From Kiloniellales bacterium (GTDB lineage Bacteria > Pseudomonadota > Alphaproteobacteria > Kiloniellales > JAKSBE01): DNA of 9,718 nt. Position 1 is the stretch's first letter; every line of letters starts with the position of its first letter. A model generated the notes under the pieces. It did no database searches. It had not been told where the DNA came from and saw only the letters and a program-made list of their open reading frames with translations. The translations under genes and the position numbers were made by a program. This document shows positions 1-7,585 of the stretch, in pieces. The stretch is taken from contig JASJAL010000149.1 in assembly GCA_030067055.1 (NCBI GenBank), positions 1 through 9,718 on the forward strand, written 5' to 3'.

Positions 1-215
1 CCAGCCAAATTGCCTATCCGTTCTTGAATAACTCCAGATTGTCGATCACCATTACGGACCGAAAGTCACATGCTGGGGCTTGGCATCCACATGAAGCAAA
101 GCGGCCCGCTGCAATCGACTCGCTGACTTGATGCGAGACACCGGATGGCATCCAAGGCCGAGCTTCTCCACGCCGTCACTACTTCTGGCCCCAGGAATCG
201 CCTGGAGCCTGCGGC
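1..215. other. Non-coding lead-in upstream of the DUF2235 gene
   Basis: No convincing gene is visible here. The left end is noticeably more AT-rich than the rest of the window. A 45-codon minus-strand frame (151 down to 14) starts with ATG and has a GGAGAAG stretch about 11 bases upstream. Its peptide, with a Cys-Gly-Cys cluster and the ending LELFKNG, matches no family I recognise, so I do not call it a gene. The right end carries a hairpin over the ribosome binding site of the next gene, listed separately. The promoter of the DUF2235 gene should lie in this stretch, but I see no clear -35/-10 pair. Confidence 0.5.
187..209 (+). promoter_or_regulatory. Hairpin overlapping the ribosome binding site of the DUF2235 gene
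   Basis: The strand reads GGC-c-CCAGG, then the loop AATCG, then CCTGG-a-GCC. That gives five plus three base pairs around one C/A mismatch (190 against 206). The likely Shine-Dalgarno sequence GGAG (204-207) lies in the right arm, eight bases before the ATG at 216. If it forms in the mRNA, this structure would hide the ribosome binding site and could lower or condition translation. The pairing is seen directly; any regulatory role is inference. Confidence 0.35.
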
Positions 216-1370
216 ATGAGCGATGACAGCGTAGCAACCTTTCCAAGAGGCCGAGTTCCCGAAGGCAATCAGGCCCAAAGAAGAGCCAACAAGAACATCG
301 TCGTTTGCTGCGACGGAACCTGGAACGAGCCCGACAAACATCCGACCAATGTCGTGAAGCTCATGCGGGCCCTGCGCCCGACGCATCCGGAAACCGGTAG
401 ACCACAGATCGCTTACTACGATGAAGGGGTCGGCACCAATTGGGGCTTGGACAAGTTCCTCGGTGGCGCCTTCGGCATCGGCCTTTCCGAAAACATCAAG
501 CAGGCCTACCGCTTCATCGCCAACAATTACGAGGAGGGCGACAGAGTCTATTGCTTCGGCTTCAGTCGCGGTGCCTTTACGGTACGTAGCCTCGGCGGAT
601 TGCTGGGCGTCGTCGGTCTCCTGCCAAAGATCGAGCTGGACGACTTCGAGCGCGCCTACGCCTACTACCGCCTCAAGAAAGAGGAGAGAGGCGGCAGCAA
701 GGGACAGGAGCTGCTAAAGAAGCTGCACCCGCGGACCGACGTCGAGGTTCACTTCATGGGCGTTTGGGACACGGTCGGCGCCCTGGGTATTCCCCTCTCC
801 TTATTGCGCTGGGTTGGGCGCAGCAAATATGCCTTTCACGACACAGAGCTCGGAAATTGCGTCACTCACGCTCGGCAAGCCTTGGCAATCGACGAGCGCC
901 GCGGCGACTTCGCCCCGGCGATCTGGACCGCTCCGCCCGACCGCGATCTCCGGGAAAAGACGCTCGAACAGGTCTGGTTCGTTGGCGCCCATTCCAACAT
1001 CGGCGGCGGCTACGAGGACTCGCGCCTTTCGGACATTGCCCTGATCTGGATGATCGAGCAGGCCGAGGCGCAAGGTCTGGCCTTCGACGACGAGTACTTC
1101 AAGGAGTTCGTCTTCGACGAAAGCGGCGGCCGGCCGGTCGATACCGCAGCCCCCCTGGTATACAGGCTGAAGAAAAAGCTCGACCGACAAATCGGCAGCG
1201 TCGATCACGGCAGAGAGGCCATTCATGGCAGCGTGCTTTCACACTTCAGCGAAGAAGGCGGCGAGCCCGACTACAACAACAGGAACAAGGTAGAGGCGGC
1301 AATTCAGAACCGAACGCCACTCGCAGAGTGGGGACGCCGGCGCGGCAAGAACGCTTCCGCGGCCGCCTGA
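216..1370 (+). CDS. DUF2235 alpha/beta hydrolase (Tle1-like phospholipase fold)
   Basis: This 384-residue protein belongs to the DUF2235 family of alpha/beta hydrolases, which includes the type VI secretion phospholipase effector Tle1. The conserved start NIVVCCDGTWNEP lies near residues 27-39. The nucleophile elbow GFSRGAF spans 115-121, with Ser117 as the probable nucleophile. GVWDTVGALG gives Asp185 as the acid, and WFVGAHSNIGGGY gives His259 as the base, so a full Ser-Asp-His triad is present. I see no signal peptide or membrane segment, so it is probably cytoplasmic unless exported by a dedicated system. The ATG at 216 is supported by GGAG at 204-207. Nothing nearby encodes VgrG, Hcp, PAAR, adaptor or immunity proteins, so an effector role is not supported. 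A cytoplasmic lipase or esterase is at least as likely. The substrate is unknown. It converges on the M48 protease gene. Confidence 0.88.
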   Translation: MSDDSVATFPRGRVPEGNQAQRRANKNIVVCCDGTWNEPDKHPTNVVKLMRALRPTHPETGRPQIAYYDEGVGTNWGLDKFLGGAFGIGLSENIKQAYRFIANNYEEGDRVYCFGFSRGAFTVRSLGGLLGVVGLLPKIELDDFERAYAYYRLKKEERGGSKGQELLKKLHPRTDVEVHFMGVWDTVGALGIPLSLLRWVGRSKYAFHDTELGNCVTHARQALAIDERRGDFAPAIWTAPPDRDLREKTLEQVWFVGAHSNIGGGYEDSRLSDIALIWMIEQAEAQGLAFDDEYFKEFVFDESGGRPVDTAAPLVYRLKKKLDRQIGSVDHGREAIHGSVLSHFSEEGGEPDYNNRNKVEAAIQNRTPLAEWGRRRGKNASAAA

Positions 1371-1454
1371 GGCCCTACAATCGCGCAGAGGTCGACAGTC
1401 AGGCATAGGCGCCTGCCCCGGCGTGAATAGCTTGGCGAAATCGGCCGAGTCCGA

Positions 1455-2591
1455 TCAGGTGTCGGTCAGATCGTCGTCCGCCTTGTCAGGGTCGGTCTTC
1501 TCTCGCCCGCAGATCGCCTTGAGGGCGGCCCATTCGCCCGGGCTCATGGCGGCTTCGCCATCGTCTTCGACATCCTTGAGGCGGTCCAGACGGGCCGCGA
1601 AGCTGGGGTGTGTCGAGAGGATCTGGAAGGGCCCGGTGACGTCGCCGGCCTCGCCTTGCAGGCGCTTGAAGAAAGCCGCCAGACCGATTGGCCGCAAACC
1701 GGCCTCCCGCAGGATCTCGATCCCCGTGCCGTCGGCCTGCAGCTCGGCCTCGCGACTGTAGGACAGGGCGAGCACCAGGCTACCGAGCTCGGCGCCGATT
1801 GACCCGCCACCGCCCATCAGAAAGTCGAAGATCACCGTCAGGCCCATCTGGCGCAGCATCGCCTGGGTGCCGTGGCGATGGATCACGTGTCCCATCTCGT
1901 GCGCCAGAACGCCCGCGACCTCCTCGGGCGCCTTGACGAAATCGAGCAGGCCGTCGAAGAGCACGATGTAGCCGCCGGGCAGGGCGAAGGCATTGGTGAC
2001 ATCGAGGTCGACGACGACGACCTTGTAGTCATAGGGCGAGTCCATGGCGCTGCCGAGCCGCGCGACCAGCCGATCGAGCGCCGCCCGGCCGGCCGCCGCC
2101 TCGCAGGTCCTGACCTGGTCCTGGTCCTCTAAAGCTGCGAAGAAAGCCAGCAGGTCATCCAGCACCGACTCTCCGAGGGCCTCTTCCCAAGAGACCGGGA
2201 TCGTGCGCGCCAGATAGGGCACCCCGTGGGGCAGTGCGACCCAAAAGACGGCGACGGCGGCAGCAATGCCCGCCGCGGCCCAGAGGCCGCGTCGCATCAG
2301 CCGCCTGAGGGTGCGGGCGCGGGGATGAAACTGCGGTGCTGCCTCGGCGAGGTCTCCCAGGAAAACCTCTCCCTCGACGACCAGCCTGGCCTGAGGCGAT
2401 TCGGCGCAGGACAATCGCGCGGTCTTGGCGGTTGCCATCTCGTCGACGGCACGAAGCTTTTCATAGGGCCAGATGGCCAGCAGCTTGCCCGACCCGTCCT
2501 CGATCCAGAGCTCGCGCATTTGCAGCCGGACGACGACCGGATGGCTAGCGGCCCGCTCGCCGTCGTGGAAGTTGCCGCGATACTCGGTCAC
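1455..2591 (-). CDS. Membrane-anchored M48 family zinc metalloprotease
   Basis: This 378-residue protein is an M48 peptidase. The zinc motif is HEMGH at residues 231-235. The third ligand is probably Glu283 in SREAELQAD, and the family's HPS motif is at 328-330 (STHPSFAARL). Residues 1-80 form a small beta-rich domain of the kind placed before M48 domains (DUF7092-like). One hydrophobic segment at about 103-120 should anchor the protein with the catalytic domain outside the cytoplasm, suggesting a role in envelope protein quality control, as for the BepA/LoiP group. I chose the GTG start at 2591 because AGGGG lies nine bases upstream (2601-2605) and the conserved N-terminal domain begins right after it. 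The start is 18 bases after the DUF898 stop, so the two genes are very likely co-transcribed. The gene ends towards the convergent DUF2235 gene, 84 bases away. The substrate cannot be told from sequence. Confidence 0.92.
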   Translation of the reverse strand: MTEYRGNFHDGERAASHPVVVRLQMRELWIEDGSGKLLAIWPYEKLRAVDEMATAKTARLSCAESPQARLVVEGEVFLGDLAEAAPQFHPRARTLRRLMRRGLWAAAGIAAAVAVFWVALPHGVPYLARTIPVSWEEALGESVLDDLLAFFAALEDQDQVRTCEAAAGRAALDRLVARLGSAMDSPYDYKVVVVDLDVTNAFALPGGYIVLFDGLLDFVKAPEEVAGVLAHEMGHVIHRHGTQAMLRQMGLTVIFDFLMGGGGSIGAELGSLVLALSYSREAELQADGTGIEILREAGLRPIGLAAFFKRLQGEAGDVTGPFQILSTHPSFAARLDRLKDVEDDGEAAMSPGEWAALKAICGREKTDPDKADDDLTDT

Positions 2592-2609
2592 GAGACGTCG
2601 CCCCTGGCC

Positions 2610-3749
2610 TCAGATTGGACTGAGATCGAAAGCGTCGGCCAGGCCCTCGCCGTGCCTCGGCCCCTGACCGGCGCGCTGACGCAGGGCCTCGAAGTCGATC
2701 GTACCCTCCAATTTCAGACTCTCGACGATCGCCTCTGTCAAGGGATGTATCAGCAATATCGTTTGGATCACACTCACGCCGGCGATGATGAAGATCGCCA
2801 ACGCGATGTAGGCGGCAATATATGCTGGGGGCAGGCTTGCCATGGGATCGATGGGGCTAGCCTCGCCCAAGTTCTGTATCACCTCAGGTCCGACAGCCAC
2901 CAAGACGATTGAGAAGACCCCAAAGACCAGCCCCGCGAAGAACAAGGAAGCGATGCTCGACAGCAGGAAGATGCCGATCACCCGACCAGCCTCCAGGTTC
3001 GAGCTGAGCCGCAGCGTGCCGTAGCGGGTCTCGCTCGCGTAGTAGCGGAACTCGACCGTCCGGTACCAGACGTAGCTGAAGCCCAAGGTGGGAATGTAGA
3101 GTAGCAGCGTGATCAGCCACTTGCCGAACATTGCGTTGGCACGGCCGCTGAACCTCAGGCGCTGATCGCCGAACCAGGTGTTGGTCGTGCGATACCGCTG
3201 CAGCGCGGTGCGATAGACGGGATAGGCGAGGGCCAAGGTGAGCAAGACGAGCAGCTGCAGCCCCAGGGTCATGAAGGCGTACTTGACCGCCGACCCGGTC
3301 TGGCCGGCCCTGATCCCACGCCACTGGGTCCGCGACAGCCGGTAACGCCGGGCACGGTAGAGCGCGAAGGGGATCAGAAAGAGGATGAGCAGCAGGTAGA
3401 TGGTATCCAGCGGATTGAGCTGATCCGGTCTGGAGTCGAGCAGAAGACTGCCGGTCATGAGCGCTACGTAGAGCAGGGCAAGGAAGACGCCCGCGATCAG
3501 AAATCCGATGAAGAGCTCGATCCCACGGCCCGTGTACTCGAAGCGGTCGCCTTCCATCGAAACATGGCTCCACAGATAACGGCGCAGCCGGGTCTTGGCC
3601 CAGAACCGGTAGATCCCGAGTGTGACCAGCCCCAAGACGCTGTTGGACAAGGCGATCTTGCCAACCTCGCCGGCTCGACCGTCGTAGCCCAGTCCTATCG
3701 AGCGACGCCCGTCAGTGGCGTCGAAGACGGCCGTGACCTGGTCGATCAT
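2610..3749 (-). CDS. DUF898 (YjgN-like) multi-pass membrane protein
   Basis: This is a 379-residue inner-membrane protein of the DUF898/YjgN family, whose function is unknown. Family features include LGIYRFWAKTRLRRYLW near the N-terminus, an NTWFGDQRLRFSGRA stretch that repeats the theme, and FRYYASETRYG. By eye there are about six strongly hydrophobic segments and a short soluble C-terminal tail ending DAFDLSPI. The frame is open up to 3818, but I chose the ATG at 3749. It has GAAGGA at 3757-3762 with seven bases of spacing, and the upstream residues look like untranslated DNA. The gene is followed 18 bases later by the M48 protease gene. From memory, DUF898 and M48 genes are neighbours in other proteobacteria too, which suggests the protease acts with or on this membrane protein; that remains inference. 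The family call is confident, the function is not known. Confidence 0.9.
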   Translation of the reverse strand: MIDQVTAVFDATDGRRSIGLGYDGRAGEVGKIALSNSVLGLVTLGIYRFWAKTRLRRYLWSHVSMEGDRFEYTGRGIELFIGFLIAGVFLALLYVALMTGSLLLDSRPDQLNPLDTIYLLLILFLIPFALYRARRYRLSRTQWRGIRAGQTGSAVKYAFMTLGLQLLVLLTLALAYPVYRTALQRYRTTNTWFGDQRLRFSGRANAMFGKWLITLLLYIPTLGFSYVWYRTVEFRYYASETRYGTLRLSSNLEAGRVIGIFLLSSIASLFFAGLVFGVFSIVLVAVGPEVIQNLGEASPIDPMASLPPAYIAAYIALAIFIIAGVSVIQTILLIHPLTEAIVESLKLEGTIDFEALRQRAGQGPRHGEGLADAFDLSPI

Positions 3750-3756
3750 GCTCGCT

Positions 3757-3762
3757 TCCTTC
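3757..3762 (-). promoter_or_regulatory. Ribosome binding site deciding the DUF898 start
   Basis: On the minus strand GAAGGA lies seven bases before the ATG at 3749. This strong Shine-Dalgarno match selects that codon over the upstream in-frame ATG at 3818. Confidence 0.8.
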
Positions 3763-3980
3763 TCGAAAGGGCCGTTCGCGAACAGCGCCCCGCTGTGGCT
3801 GCATGTCGCCGGCGGCACTCTAGCGCAGTTGCAACGCCGATATCCAAATCAATCCTATCTTGCGCCCTGGGCCTGCGCCGGCCTCGGGGCGCTGCGGGGG
3901 ATTTCGGCTCTGGTCCTACCAGGAGCGCTTCGCTAGGATCGCGCCGTCCCGATATCCCGATCCGCAAACACACCCAATCC

Positions 3981-3987
3981 GAAGGAG
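3981..3987 (+). promoter_or_regulatory. Ribosome binding site deciding the molybdenum-subunit start
   Basis: GAAGGAG lies five bases before the ATG at 3993. It is the best Shine-Dalgarno match in the window. It places the start where the family's N-terminal pattern (G-x-G-x-x-x-R-x-E-D) begins, and excludes the 143 upstream in-frame codons that lie opposite the DUF898 gene. Confidence 0.85.
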
Positions 3988-3992
3988 CAGCC

Positions 3993-6338
3993 ATGGGACA
4001 GTTCGGCGTCGGCCAGGGCTTGCGGCGGCTTGAAGATGTCCCGCTGCTGACCGGTCAGGGCAGTTATAGCGACGATCTATTCACCCCCGGTCAAGCCTAT
4101 GGCGCCGTGGTGCGCAGCCCCCACGCCCACGCCGAGATCCTGTCCATCGACTGTGAGGCAGCCAAGGCTGCGCCCGGCGTGCTCGCGGTCTACACGGCGA
4201 CGGACCTCAGCGCAGACGGCATTGGCGATATCCCGCTGATGACGCCGATTCCCGGGCGCGACGGCAAGGTCGGGCCGACACCGCCGAACCCGGCGCTGGC
4301 CCGCGATCGGGTCCGTCACGTCGGCGACCCGGTGGCCTTCATCGTCGCCGAAACCCCGCACCAAGCCCGCGATGCGGCCGAGCAGGTCCTGGTCGACTAC
4401 CGGGAGCTCCCTGCCGTGATCGACACCGCGGAGGCGCAGACTCCGGACGCACCCCAGATCTGGGAGGACGCGCCGGGGAATCTCTGCCTGGACTGGGAGA
4501 TGGGTGACGCCGAGGGCACCGAGGCGGTCTTTCAGGAGGCCGCGCACGTCACCCGCCTGCGACTGGTCAACAACCGGGTGGTCGTCAACTCCATGGAGCC
4601 GCGCGTCGCCCTCGCCGAGTACGACCCCGAGACCCAGCGCTTCACCCTGACCACGCCCAGCCAGGGCTGGGGGCGCCTGCGCGGGCAGCTGGCCGAGCAG
4701 GTCTTCAAGGTCGCACCGGAGCAGATCCGTATCCTGACGCCGGAGGTCGGCGGCGGCTTCGGCATGAAGATCTTCCTCTACACCGAGCAGGTCATGGTCA
4801 TGTACGCCGCGCGCAAGCTCGGCCGGCCGGTCCGCTGGACCTCGGACCGCAGCGAGGCCTTTCTGAGCGACACCCAGGCCCGCGACCACGTGACCGAGGC
4901 CGAACTGGCGCTCGACGCAGACGGAAAGATGCTGGCGATCCGGGTCCTGACCACGGCCAACCTGGGCGCCTATCTCTCGAACTTCTCGACCTTCATCCCG
5001 ACCAGTGCCGGCGCGTCGATGCTTTGCGGCCTCTACACCTTGAAGCAGGTCTACAACCGGGTCGCCTGCGTTTTCACCAACACCGTGCCGGTCGATGCCT
5101 ACCGCGGTGCCGGACGGCCCGAAGCGGCCTACGTCGTCGAACGCCTGGTCGACGCGGCGGCGCAGGAACTGGGGATGGCGCCGGAGGAACTGCGCCGTCG
5201 GAACTTCATCCCGTCCTCGGCCTTGCCCTACGAGACCGTGACCGGCTTCGTGTACGATTCCGGCGAGTTCGAGCGGATGATGGACGAGGTCTTGCGCCTG
5301 TCCGACCAGGCTGGCTTCCCGGCGCGCCAGGCCGAGGCCCATGCCCGCGGCCGCCTGCGGGGCATGGGAATCGCCAGCTACGCCGAGTGCTGCGGCGGTA
5401 TCGGCATGGAGGATGCCCGCGTGCGCCTCGACGCCGACGGCGGCCTGACCTTGATCGTCGGCACCCAGACCAACGGCCAGGGCCATGCCACGGCCTATGC
5501 CCAGCTGCTCGCCGATCGCTTCGGCCTCGAACCGGAGATGATCCGCACCAGCCAGGGCGACAGCGAGGACCTGCCGGAAGCTGGCGGGACCGGGGGCTCC
5601 CGCTCGCTGCTGATGGGCGGCATGGCGATCCAGGGCGCCGCCGATAAGGCGGTCGAGCGGATGAAGGCCCTGGCGGGCCACCTGCTGGAAGCCGCCCCGG
5701 CGGACATCGAGTTCGACGCCGGCGAATTCCGCATCGTCGGCACCGACCGCCGGATCTCGCTCAAGGACGTCGCCGGCGCCAGCCACGGCGGCGATGGCCT
5801 GCCGCCCGAGCTGGCCGGACCGATCGACGAGCACCACCACGTCGACACCCCGCCGATGACCTATCCCAACGGCTGCCACGCGTGCGAGCTGGAGGTCGAT
5901 CCCGAGACCGGCGTGATCCGGATCCTGCGCTACGTCATCGCCGACGACTTCGGCAAGTTGGTCAACCCGCGGCTGGTCGCGGGCCAGGTCCACGGCGGAA
6001 CCGCCCAGGGCCTCGGCCAGGCCTTGCTGGAGCGCACGGTTTACGATGCCGAGAGCGGCCAGCTCTTGAGTGGCTCGCTGATGGACTACTGCCTGCCGCG
6101 CGCCGACGATCTACCGGAGATCGAGCTGCACCTCTACGAGGTCCCCTGCACGACCAATCCCTTGGGGGTCAAGGGCGCCGGCGAGGCCGGGGCGATCGGT
6201 GCGCCGCCGGCGATCATGAACGCCCTGGTAGACGCACTGCGTCCACTCGGGGTCACCCACATCGACATGCCGGCCACGCCGGAGCGGGTCTGGCAAGCGA
6301 TCCGCAACGCCGGCGCAAATGGAAAGGCCGCGGCATGA
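3993..6338 (+). CDS. Xanthine dehydrogenase/aldehyde oxidase-family molybdopterin-binding subunit (CoxL-like, form II type)
   Basis: This 781-residue protein is a complete molybdenum-cofactor subunit of the xanthine oxidase superfamily, which hydroxylates purines, aldehydes or aromatic heterocycles. The N-terminus GVGQGLRRLEDVPLLTG and SPHAHAEI (about 42-49) open the hammerhead domain. GGGFGMK (253-259), QTNGQGH (492-498) and GGTGGSRS belong to the cofactor-binding domains. KGAGEAG near the end supplies Glu731, the expected catalytic base. AYRGAGR (369-375) replaces the AYRCSFR loop of true CO dehydrogenase, so there is no cysteine to hold copper and CO oxidation is unlikely. The length is normal for a CoxL/CutL subunit. 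These enzymes normally need an FAD subunit and a 2Fe-2S subunit, and neither gene is adjacent. The stop overlaps the start of the CysQ-like gene in ATGA, so the two are translationally coupled. The substrate cannot be named. Confidence 0.93.
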   Translation: MGQFGVGQGLRRLEDVPLLTGQGSYSDDLFTPGQAYGAVVRSPHAHAEILSIDCEAAKAAPGVLAVYTATDLSADGIGDIPLMTPIPGRDGKVGPTPPNPALARDRVRHVGDPVAFIVAETPHQARDAAEQVLVDYRELPAVIDTAEAQTPDAPQIWEDAPGNLCLDWEMGDAEGTEAVFQEAAHVTRLRLVNNRVVVNSMEPRVALAEYDPETQRFTLTTPSQGWGRLRGQLAEQVFKVAPEQIRILTPEVGGGFGMKIFLYTEQVMVMYAARKLGRPVRWTSDRSEAFLSDTQARDHVTEAELALDADGKMLAIRVLTTANLGAYLSNFSTFIPTSAGASMLCGLYTLKQVYNRVACVFTNTVPVDAYRGAGRPEAAYVVERLVDAAAQELGMAPEELRRRNFIPSSALPYETVTGFVYDSGEFERMMDEVLRLSDQAGFPARQAEAHARGRLRGMGIASYAECCGGIGMEDARVRLDADGGLTLIVGTQTNGQGHATAYAQLLADRFGLEPEMIRTSQGDSEDLPEAGGTGGSRSLLMGGMAIQGAADKAVERMKALAGHLLEAAPADIEFDAGEFRIVGTDRRISLKDVAGASHGGDGLPPELAGPIDEHHHVDTPPMTYPNGCHACELEVDPETGVIRILRYVIADDFGKLVNPRLVAGQVHGGTAQGLGQALLERTVYDAESGQLLSGSLMDYCLPRADDLPEIELHLYEVPCTTNPLGVKGAGEAGAIGAPPAIMNALVDALRPLGVTHIDMPATPERVWQAIRNAGANGKAAA

Positions 6339-7135
6339 TTGCAGTCGACGACACCCTTCTGAGCCAGCTGCGCAGCATCGCCGAACGCGCGGGCGCGGTG
6401 ATCCTCGAGATCTACGCCCAGAGCGAGGCGGTCGAGGTCCGCGAGAAGGCGGACTCCTCTCCCGTCACCGCCGCCGACGAGGCGGCCGAGGCGGTGATCC
6501 TGGACGCGCTGGCGGCGCTGACGCCGGAGATCCCGGTGGTCTCGGAAGAAGCCTTCGAGGCCGGCAAGATCCCCGAGGTCGGCGACCAGCCATTCTGGCT
6601 CGTCGATCCCCTGGACGGCACCAAGGAGTTCCTGTCGCGCAACGGCGAGTTCACCGTCAACATTGCGCTGATCTCCGGCGGCCTGCCGGTCGCCGGGGTG
6701 GTCCACGCCCCCGCCTTGAGCCGCACCTGGCTCGGCGCGGCCGGTCAGGGCGGTGAGGGCAAGGCGCTCGAAATCGAGGGCAAGGAAGCGCCGAAGGCCA
6801 TATCGGTCCGCTCGACCCCGGCCACCGGCGCGACGGTGGTGGCCAGCCGGCGCCACGGCGCGGCTCAGGACCTGGGCCCCTTCCTCGGCGGCCGCGCGGT
6901 CGCCTCGGAGGTCTCGGCAGGCAGCTCGATCAAGTTCTGCCTGGTGGCCTGCGGCGAGGCCGACCTCTACCCGCGCTTCGGCCGCACCATGGAGTGGGAC
7001 ACGGCGGCCGGCCAAGCTGTGCTGATGGCCGCCGGCGGCGAGGTCATCTTGCTCGACGGCCGGCCCTTCACCTATGGCAAGCCCGGCTTCGAGAACCCGC
7101 ACTTCGTCGCCCGCGGCTGGAAGGGCGCGGCCTAG
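6335..7135 (+). CDS. cysQ: 3'(2'),5'-bisphosphate nucleotidase, CysQ-like (inositol monophosphatase superfamily)
   Basis: This 266-residue protein belongs to the Mg2+-dependent inositol monophosphatase superfamily and resembles CysQ most. CysQ removes the 3'-phosphate from PAP (and PAPS), the by-product of sulfate assimilation. Metal-site residues are visible: Glu71 in VVSEE, Asp91 and Asp94 in WLVDPLDGTKEF (88-99), and Asp222 in MEWDTAAGQ. The NGEFTVNIALI stretch after DPLDGTKEFL and GSSIKFC at 196-202 are typical of CysQ rather than of inositol monophosphatases proper. The ATG at 6335 overlaps the upstream TGA (ATGA), and GGAAAGG (6321-6327) sits seven bases upstream. No cysteine or sulfate-assimilation genes are adjacent, so the coupling to a molybdenum enzyme is unexplained. 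Activity on other phosphorylated substrates is possible. Confidence 0.9.
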   Translation: MIAVDDTLLSQLRSIAERAGAVILEIYAQSEAVEVREKADSSPVTAADEAAEAVILDALAALTPEIPVVSEEAFEAGKIPEVGDQPFWLVDPLDGTKEFLSRNGEFTVNIALISGGLPVAGVVHAPALSRTWLGAAGQGGEGKALEIEGKEAPKAISVRSTPATGATVVASRRHGAAQDLGPFLGGRAVASEVSAGSSIKFCLVACGEADLYPRFGRTMEWDTAAGQAVLMAAGGEVILLDGRPFTYGKPGFENPHFVARGWKGAA

Positions 7136-7152
7136 CCGGTCCGCGCCTGGGC

Positions 7153-7536
7153 ATGCCGGAGATCGCTTTCCAGCGCGCCACGCCGGTCCTCAAGTCGGAG
7201 GACTATCCCAGGTCTCGGGCCTTCTACGTCGAAGTCTTGGGCTACGGCGTGGCCGAGGAGGGCGGCGACCCGCCACGCTTCGGCATCTTCAAGCGCGGCG
7301 AGAGCGTGCTTTTCGTTGATGCCTGGCACGGCGCGCCGCAACCCGTCGCCGGCACCTGGGACGCCTACATCCACGTCTCCAACCTGGCGGCGCTCTTCGC
7401 TGAGCTGGAAGCCCGCGGCGCTCCGATCTCCCGGCCCATCGAGGACACCGTCTACGGAATGCGCGAGTTCGAGGTTACCGATCCGGATGGCAACGTCCTC
7501 TGCTTCGGCGAGGACGCAGATCCGACGGCGAGGTAA
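7153..7536 (+). CDS. VOC (glyoxalase/bleomycin-resistance-like) superfamily protein
   Basis: This 127-residue protein has the size and pattern of a single vicinal-oxygen-chelate domain made of two beta-alpha-beta-beta-beta units. The first unit starts with RATPVLKSEDYPRSRAFYVEVLGY (residues 8-31). The second contains WDAYIHVSNLAALFAELEARGA (69-90) and ends in the signature FEVTDPDGNVLCFGE (106-120). The family includes glyoxalases, extradiol dioxygenases and drug-binding proteins such as the bleomycin resistance protein. The likely metal or ligand residues (His74, Glu120) cannot assign a substrate. The ATG at 7153 starts 17 bases after the CysQ-like stop. It lacks a clear Shine-Dalgarno sequence, so it probably relies on read-through transcription and coupling from upstream. 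It is the last gene of the three-gene operon. No function beyond the superfamily is claimed. Confidence 0.85.
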   Translation: MPEIAFQRATPVLKSEDYPRSRAFYVEVLGYGVAEEGGDPPRFGIFKRGESVLFVDAWHGAPQPVAGTWDAYIHVSNLAALFAELEARGAPISRPIEDTVYGMREFEVTDPDGNVLCFGEDADPTAR

Positions 7537-7585
7537 ACAAGCCGAGTGCCTGCCAGCGACCAACCGATCTTCCAGCGCCCCCCAA

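Larger units (their letters stand above)
3750..3992. other. Divergent intergenic region between the DUF898 and molybdenum-subunit genes
   Basis: These 243 bases separate two divergently transcribed operons and should hold both promoters. The two ribosome binding sites at its ends are clear. I see no confident sigma-70 pair in either direction. CCGATATCC occurs twice, near 3838 and near 3949, about 110 bases apart. It contains the restriction-site-like palindrome GATATC and might be an operator or chance. No small gene is convincing here, although the molybdenum-subunit frame stays open back to 3564. Confidence 0.5.

Noticed and set aside
14..151. A 45-residue minus-strand small ORF with a Cys-Gly-Cys cluster
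   Set aside because: It has an ATG and a GGAGAAG about 11 bases upstream, but the peptide resembles nothing known and the base composition is not clearly coding.
1400..1415. Small hairpin CAGGC/GCCTG between the convergent DUF2235 and M48 genes
   Set aside because: Only five base pairs with a six-base loop and no T tract; too weak to call a terminator.
2226..2912. A 228-codon plus-strand frame across the M48/DUF898 junction
   Set aside because: It is opposite two well-supported genes, has no ribosome binding site and no recognisable domain.
4077..5993. A very long minus-strand open frame (638 codons) opposite the molybdenum-subunit gene
   Set aside because: It is the antisense shadow expected from a high-GC3 gene. 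Its translation is low-complexity and matches no family, while the plus strand carries all the catalytic motifs.
6134..7102. A 322-codon minus-strand frame opposite the CysQ-like gene
   Set aside because: It is antisense to an unambiguous enzyme gene. The Asp/Gly/Leu/Arg-rich translation is typical of a shadow frame.
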